From Himantopus leucocephalus (Eukaryota; Chordata; Aves; Charadriiformes; Recurvirostridae), in assembly GCA_003993805.1 (NCBI GenBank), contig RSEF01000003.1, forward strand, positions 87,202,292 to 87,266,291: DNA of 64,000 bases. Reading direction: 5' to 3'. Numbering within the stretch: position 1 is the first letter of the stretch; each line of letters begins with the position of its first letter. The notes beneath the pieces are model-generated. The model did no database searches, was not told the DNA's origin, and saw only the letters and a list, made by a program, of their open reading frames with translations. Made by a program: the position numbers and the translations under genes. This document shows, piece after piece, positions 61,201 through 64,000 of this stretch.

Positions 61201-61362
61201 AAAAGAACTGGCTACATACGGATATTGATTATTTCTGATGGAAAAACAACGTTAATACCTTTAAGTCACATTACCTTGTGAATTCTCCGAACTAATACAG
61301 ATGCAAAAAACCGCAGCGTGCCTCTTAGTTCATCCACTGAGGATTCATCATCAGTAATATTT
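37213..61362 (-). CDS. SNX14: SNX14, sorting nexin 14, 5'-partial with internal exons missing at gaps
   Basis: SNX14 is an ER-anchored PXA-RGS-PX-Nexin_C protein tied to lipid-droplet contacts and lysosomal or lipid homeostasis; loss causes cerebellar ataxia in humans. Seventeen - strand exons (about 545 codons) match human SNX14 in order: 61362-61275, 60465-60309, 60022-59947, 58902-58858, 58765-58685, 58540-58426, 56529-56374, 56050-55926, 54806-54748, 50991-50965, 47217-47085, 41354-41231, 40702-40538, 39477-39382, 38696-38605, 38449-38393 and 37251-37213 (stop). All have GT-AG borders. Exons for the N-terminal membrane region lie beyond the window. One PXA exon is missing at the 60574-60673 gap, and the block for the acidic linker and PX domain (roughly 200 residues) is missing across the intron that holds the 46288-46387 gap. 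The losses look like assembly dropouts rather than evolution. Confidence 0.97.
37252..38392 (-). other. SNX14: SNX14 intron before the terminal exon
   Basis: A 1.1-kb intron containing a CR1 fragment (37782-38062). Nothing else is recognised. Confidence 0.85.
37782..38062 (-). mobile_element. CR1 LINE 3'-end fragment
   Basis: GAATCATAGAATGGTTTAGG and TTGGAAGGGACCGTGAAGAT at the left edge, then CTAGACCAGGTTGCTCAAAG and CCTGTTCCAGTGCCTCACCA, form a well-preserved CR1 3' end, in the same orientation as SNX14. Confidence 0.95.
38393..38449 (-). CDS. SNX14: SNX14 57-nt exon: [19 protein letters not shown]
   Basis: Nineteen codons, phase 0 at both ends, gtatg donor. Matches human [19 protein letters not shown]. 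Confidence 0.97.
38605..38696 (-). CDS. SNX14: SNX14 exon: Nexin_[21 protein letters not shown]
   Basis: A 92-nt exon starting with two bases that complete Asp, then LIGKCIGEE through QQPVLNKQ, leaving in phase 0 before gtaac. Confidence 0.97.
39382..39477 (-). CDS. SNX14: SNX14 exon: Nexin_[21 protein letters not shown]
   Basis: It continues [11 protein letters not shown]. Phase 1 at both ends; the donor is a weaker gttctg. Read-through past the donor is intronic. Confidence 0.96.
40538..40702 (-). CDS. SNX14: SNX14 exon: Nexin_[21 protein letters not shown]
   Basis: It continues [20 protein letters not shown] and [13 protein letters not shown], near-identical to human. Phase 1 at both ends. 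Confidence 0.97.
41231..41354 (-). CDS. SNX14: SNX14 exon: [20 protein letters not shown] (pre-Nexin_C)
   Basis: It continues [20 protein letters not shown] and VG. Phase 0 in, phase 1 out. It is the first exon found after the missing PX block, and happens to be in frame with 47085, so automated models may splice across the loss unnoticed. Confidence 0.97.
45950..46287 (+). mobile_element. CR1 LINE ORF2 C-terminal fragment, + orientation, cut by the gap
   Basis: With small frame breaks, the conceptual frames give [50 protein letters not shown] and [15 protein letters not shown]: the region after the reverse-transcriptase core of CR1 pol. An in-frame stop and frameshifts show it is dead. Confidence 0.93.
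46288..46387. other. Assembly gap (100 N) between inverted CR1 copies
   Basis: A 100-N placeholder. Both sides are the same CR1 pol region in opposite orientation, a structure likely to break an assembly. The missing SNX14 PX exons probably belong here. Confidence 0.97.
46388..46725 (-). mobile_element. CR1 LINE ORF2 C-terminal fragment, - orientation, cut by the gap
   Basis: The - strand reads [12 protein letters not shown], then after a frameshift [36 protein letters not shown] and [20 protein letters not shown], running into the N run. It is CR1 reverse transcriptase and downstream sequence, inactive by frameshift. Confidence 0.93.
47085..47217 (-). CDS. SNX14: SNX14 exon: linker before the PX domain, [20 protein letters not shown]
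   Basis: It encodes [15 protein letters not shown] through [15 protein letters not shown], phase 2 in and phase 0 out. In human the next residues are the acidic linker and the PX domain; those exons are not found between here and 41354. Confidence 0.96.
47218..50964 (-). other. SNX14: SNX14 intron downstream of the microexon
   Basis: A 3.7-kb AT-rich intron with no identified repeat. An ORF on + at 49095-49298 has a charged, helix-like composition but no recognised family. Confidence 0.8.
50965..50991 (-). CDS. SNX14: SNX14 27-nt microexon: SSLSLDDL
   Basis: Too short for ORF callers. It was found by the human counterpart GSLSLDDF, phase compatibility (2 in, 2 out), a gttgcag acceptor and a gtaag donor. 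Its length keeps the frame whether it is included or skipped, so it is a candidate regulated microexon. A strongly U/G-rich tract lies 70-300 nt upstream in the transcript. Confidence 0.9.
50992..54747 (-). other. SNX14: SNX14 intron upstream of the microexon
   Basis: A 3.8-kb intron. Next to the microexon it is U/G-rich in the transcript (A/C-rich on +), duplicated around the n at 51175. The rest is AT-rich and featureless. Confidence 0.8.
51061..51287. repeat. A/C-rich block duplicated around a single n
   Basis: Units 51061-51174 and 51176-51287 are near-identical and include low-complexity (CAAA)n/(CAA)n sequence followed by unique sequence (TTTGGCAGACCTATCCCAAC). The unique part being duplicated too points to unmerged contig ends. 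Confidence 0.9.
54748..54806 (-). CDS. SNX14: SNX14 59-nt exon: [19 protein letters not shown]
   Basis: A short exon leaving in phase 2. It matches human [19 protein letters not shown], the start of the Ser/Arg-containing linker between the RGS and PX domains. Confidence 0.95.
54807..55925 (-). other. SNX14: SNX14 intron, RGS to linker
   Basis: A 1.1-kb AT-rich intron; nothing recognised. Confidence 0.8.
55926..56050 (-). CDS. SNX14: SNX14 exon: RGS domain end
   Basis: It encodes [40 protein letters not shown] and E. It enters with two bases completing Ile and leaves in phase 0 before gtaag. Confidence 0.97.
56051..58425 (-). other. SNX14: SNX14 introns within the RGS domain (56051-56373, 56530-58425)
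   Basis: Two introns around the exon at 56374-56529. The section 56290-56350 is nearly pure A/T. No transposon or RNA gene is recognised. Confidence 0.8.
56374..56529 (-). CDS. SNX14: SNX14 exon: RGS domain middle
   Basis: It encodes [32 protein letters not shown] and [13 protein letters not shown], collinear with human SNX14. Phase 1 at both ends, gtaag donor. Confidence 0.97.
58426..58540 (-). CDS. SNX14: SNX14 exon: start of the RGS domain
   Basis: It encodes [20 protein letters not shown] and [18 protein letters not shown]. Phase 0 in, phase 1 out. It matches the first helices of the SNX14 RGS domain, which is divergent and not thought to act as a typical GTPase activator. Confidence 0.97.
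58685..58765 (-). CDS. SNX14: SNX14 exon: PXA-RGS linker, [18 protein letters not shown]
   Basis: A twenty-seven-codon exon, phase 0 at both ends, starting PEKATEP. It lies 92 bp downstream of the previous exon, a very short intron. Confidence 0.97.
58858..58902 (-). CDS. SNX14: SNX14 45-nt exon: [15 protein letters not shown]
   Basis: A fifteen-codon exon in phase 0 with a clean acceptor (tgcag) and donor (gtgag). It is identical or nearly so to the human segment between the PXA and RGS domains. Confidence 0.95.
59092..59164. repeat. 36-bp direct duplication separated by a single n
   Basis: AATTTCTGAAGAGACTTGCA and following bases occur at 59092-59127 and again at 59129-59164 with one mismatch, flanking the n at 59128. 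Confidence 0.9.
59262..59600. repeat. 169-bp direct duplication separated by a single n
   Basis: Units 59262-59430 and 59432-59600 have equal length and flank the n at 59431. They differ at roughly ten sites, which is more than read error and suggests two haplotypes joined end to end. Confidence 0.9.
59947..60022 (-). CDS. SNX14: SNX14 exon (PXA domain): [20 protein letters not shown]
   Basis: A 76-nt exon whose first base completes Arg. It continues FLADP and leaves in phase 0 before gtaag. It ends the PXA domain. Confidence 0.97.
60309..60465 (-). CDS. SNX14: SNX14 exon (PXA domain): [20 protein letters not shown]
   Basis: Enters in phase 1 and leaves in phase 2. It encodes [39 protein letters not shown] and ILPPKSTEC, nearly identical to mammalian SNX14. 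Confidence 0.97.
60574..60673. other. Assembly gap (100 N) in SNX14
   Basis: A 100-N placeholder with a CR1 fragment on its right edge; the likely location of the missing PXA exon. Confidence 0.97.
60674..60785 (-). mobile_element. CR1 LINE ORF2 C-terminal fragment cut by the gap
   Basis: The - strand carries ATCAGAGGGCTGGAGCACCT and CTCCTATGAGGACAAGCTGA ([13 protein letters not shown]), the conserved end of CR1 pol. Its 3' end runs into the gap. Confidence 0.9.
60922..61078 (-). mobile_element. CR1 LINE 3'-end fragment
   Basis: ACCATAGAATTGTAGAATGA, AGTCCAACCCCCTGCTGTGG and CTAGATCAGGTTGCTCAAAG are CR1 3'-terminal sequence, diverged at the right edge. Confidence 0.9.
61275..61362 (-). CDS. 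SNX14: SNX14 exon (PXA domain): [20 protein letters not shown]
   Basis: The first SNX14 exon visible, entering in phase 2 and leaving in phase 0 after RRIHK. It matches the human PXA segment WYRDVTDDESFVDELR. Joining it straight to the next exon found (60465) would give AAG followed by TAA, so an intervening exon of length 3n+1 is required. Confidence 0.95.
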
Positions 61363-64000
61363 CTGCAGTGTTGTAAAGCATGTCATGTAAGGAAACAGAA
61401 TAAAATACATTTATATTAATCCAACCACAATACATTTGGCACTACTAAAAGCTGGAATAAGAACATTGAACGGTGACACTGCAACTGCTATTAATTGAAA
61501 TGAAAGCTACCAAGTGTGGGCAGAGAGTAAGCAGTCTTCTATTCGAGTAAAATACACAGCATTCCCACTGTGGCACATAACAATGGCTGAAGAAATATGT
61601 CAGTAAATTGGAGTTATATACCAATTCCTGCTCTAATATACTGCCTGCATGATTTTGACCAAGTAAAGTCTAACTTAGTGTCCACATATGTGAATGTTTA
61701 CTAGTTCAGTGGCATGAAGTGAAACTGAATTAATATCGGCAAAGCCTTTGGAATAAGAGCATGGACATACCCCAGTTAAACTAGTCAAAACTGGATTTTC
61801 CGTATTGCAGACTACAAGACCTTCTATACTCGAAGATTTCAAACCATTTTCTTCTGTTTTAGTACAAGCCTGGCTTTGTTAACCTTTGTTGATTAAGTTT
61901 TATTAAAGAATTGGTAGTTTTTCACATAGCTTTTAATGAAATAGGTACATCCCTTGTACTTCAGCTCAGCCTCTTCCAATAGAAAACTTTCATTGGTATT
62001 TTTTCAACCAGCTCTAATACTTAGATGCCATTTAATACAATAATATTCTCTTTTTAAATATAAAATTGAGCCTATTTCAGGTCTAAACAGAGATTGCCAT
62101 TTCCTAGAAGATAAAACAAAGCATGGCACAGGAAACTGACAAATGACAGCAGAACTTATTGTTTGAAAAGTTGATCTACATGTAGCATGAAATGTGAAAC
62201 AGTCAATTACAAAGAACACAAAACGAAAACCTCAACCTATAGCCACTTGGAATGAAATTAAAATTACTTAAGGTGGTTTCTGCTTGGAAACAAAGAAAGA
62301 AATAATAATTCAAACAGATTCCCAACTCACTACGTCAAAATATCAGCTAAACTTTTTATCTGGCTTGCCAGTTTCCATTTGCTGCAATAAAGTACATTCA
62401 GTGAAAAATCACAGTAAAAATACTTGAAGTTGATTCACGAAGAAAAATACCTAACTCCATGTCTTTTTGGAGAAACTGAATGAAAATGGGAAATACACTA
62501 AGTCTTAAGACACAGAAACTGCAACTAAACCGCGTGGAAAAGGAGACCGTGACAATAGCATTTCACAAAATGCAACAGAAAGAATAAAAATCTACCAGCA
62601 CATATAGACACTAGAGTATGACTAAAGATATTGGCAAAACTGCATTATAATAGCTGACAACAAAAAAATCCTGCTTTAGCCAATGACCATATGTAAAAGC
62701 TACCACAGTTTTTGGTAATAAATGAGCTTGCATATATAGTACATGCAAACATTATTTGCATTTAAAAATAAAAAAAACAGTACAAGCAACGACAGTACAT
62801 TTGAAAAATAAAAATTTTATGCCTATACCATCATTTTGCACTATTCAGCATCTGATTTTTTAAAGCAACGTTAGCCTGGGTTATACAGCATTCAAATGCA
62901 TATTGAAGATGAACTGCTAGGTACAGATACCGGTGACCTGATGGTCAAAGTATGCAACTGATTGCATGAAAAAGCACCTCAAAGAAAGCAGCCTGGCATA
63001 AGGAATACAACCATCCTCCAACAGCTAATCATACGCAGATAAGAATACTGTAGGGGAAGGTTTGGTTTGTTTTAAGATCAGCAGCTGACATTTTGGAAGC
63101 AATATGGTTAGCAAATAGCCACACTGTCAAAGGAAGCCAAGGGATTAGCAAATAAATTGTATGACTCTATTACTAGTATTTGACAGACAACAAGATACAT
63201 GAAGTGATTTGGAACAAGAAGTTGCTATTTTATTGACACTTGGATAACCAGTATCTTGGCTAATTCTACTTGGACATGACTTTATGCCACGTACTTTCAC
63301 AACACGCCATAGGTTTGCAGAGACATTCTTTTAATCACCAGCAGACTGAAGACTGGCAAAAAAAACCGTCAAGAACCTGTAAAATCTCAAATTTCTAGTG
63401 ACACAGTGGAAGGTCCAAATAACTCACTTGGAAACATTTTAAAAATTGGCTGCATTTTCCCAGAATTTGAGGAAAAACTTAAAAACACAACTGTCAGTAT
63501 AACAGAGAGATTTGCTAAAAGAAAAAGGCTCATTCTGTTAATTGTAAACAGTTACTGAGTCCAATGTCTCAAAAGAGATACACGCAACTGCTATTGCATG
63601 CAAAGTCTTATGGGATCTACAAATAAATGAAAACCATATACAAATACTGAAGTGATTTTTTCGCCGTGTGTCAATTATTCTTACAAAATTTGGCCAACTC
63701 TATCAAAGAGATGAAGAAAGTAAGTTGCAAACTGATAAAACTGTAAAGCTATGGTTTGTAACTCAACAAAAATCCTGACTTTTTCTTGCATTACTTGCAT
63801 TTGAAATAGAAGCAGCTCCATATGTGAAAACATTGGTTTCAATGTTTTCATAGTAATGTATTACAAAAATGTGGTAATTACTGGATTCTAATCTAATCTG
63901 AGAGAACTGGAGTTGTAGTAGCATCAATGACCATAAAATTCAGTAAGCATAGAGTACTAACTCAAACTTCAAACTCTCCTGTTTAAAATGACGTTGGTAC
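61363..64000 (-). other. SNX14: SNX14 intron extending past the window edge
   Basis: 2.6 kb of AT-rich sequence. I looked for the preceding PXA exon (an LSEVLELVLENFVYPWY-like peptide) on the - strand and did not find it, so upstream exons are taken to lie beyond 64000. Confidence 0.7.

Larger units (their letters stand above)
60466..61274 (-). other. SNX14: SNX14 interval with a missing PXA exon
   Basis: The human exon starting VDIPSIITKKLL should lie here and is not found. The interval holds two CR1 fragments and the 60574-60673 gap. Confidence 0.75.

Overview
This window is vertebrate nuclear DNA, almost certainly from a bird. It carries two conserved protein-coding genes in convergent (tail-to-tail) order. 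NT5E (CD73, ecto-5'-nucleotidase) is complete on the + strand, with nine coding exons from 9076 to 34556. SNX14 (sorting nexin 14) is 5'-partial on the - strand, with seventeen coding exons recognised between 61362 and 37213. The NT5E-SNX14 neighbourhood is the same as in mammals. The bird call rests on compact introns, a GC-saturated NT5E first exon in a CpG island, and interspersed repeats that are nearly all CR1 LINE fragments.

Layout: 1-8500 is intergenic DNA with no gene I can support; it holds a G-rich 15-bp minisatellite at 7515-7649. 8550-9480 is the CpG-island promoter and exon 1 of NT5E. 9418-34398 holds the NT5E introns and exons 2-9; introns 2, 3 and 5 carry CR1 remnants, including a recent ~460-bp direct duplication. 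34557 to about 35780 is the NT5E 3' UTR. About 1.3 kb separates the two poly(A) signals. 37050-61362 is SNX14, read right to left: PXA-domain exons (61362-59947), a linker, RGS-domain exons (about 58765-55926), a linker with a 27-nt microexon (54806-47085), and Nexin_C exons (41354-37213). 61363-64000 is SNX14 intron; the N-terminal exons lie beyond the window.

The two genes are not functionally coupled. CD73 is a GPI-anchored, zinc-dependent enzyme that makes extracellular adenosine from AMP. SNX14 is an ER-anchored PXA-RGS-PX-Nexin_C protein linked to lipid droplets and lysosomal or lipid homeostasis.

Assembly quality matters. There are three 100-N gaps and eight single 'n' positions. The two gaps inside SNX14 coincide with missing exons: one PXA exon, and the whole block encoding the PX domain. 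Several single n's sit between two near-identical direct copies, which looks like unmerged contig ends. I found no convincing novel biological system. The best leads are assembly-related exon losses, the G-rich minisatellite upstream of NT5E, the microexon context, and a hairpin beside an NT5E donor site.
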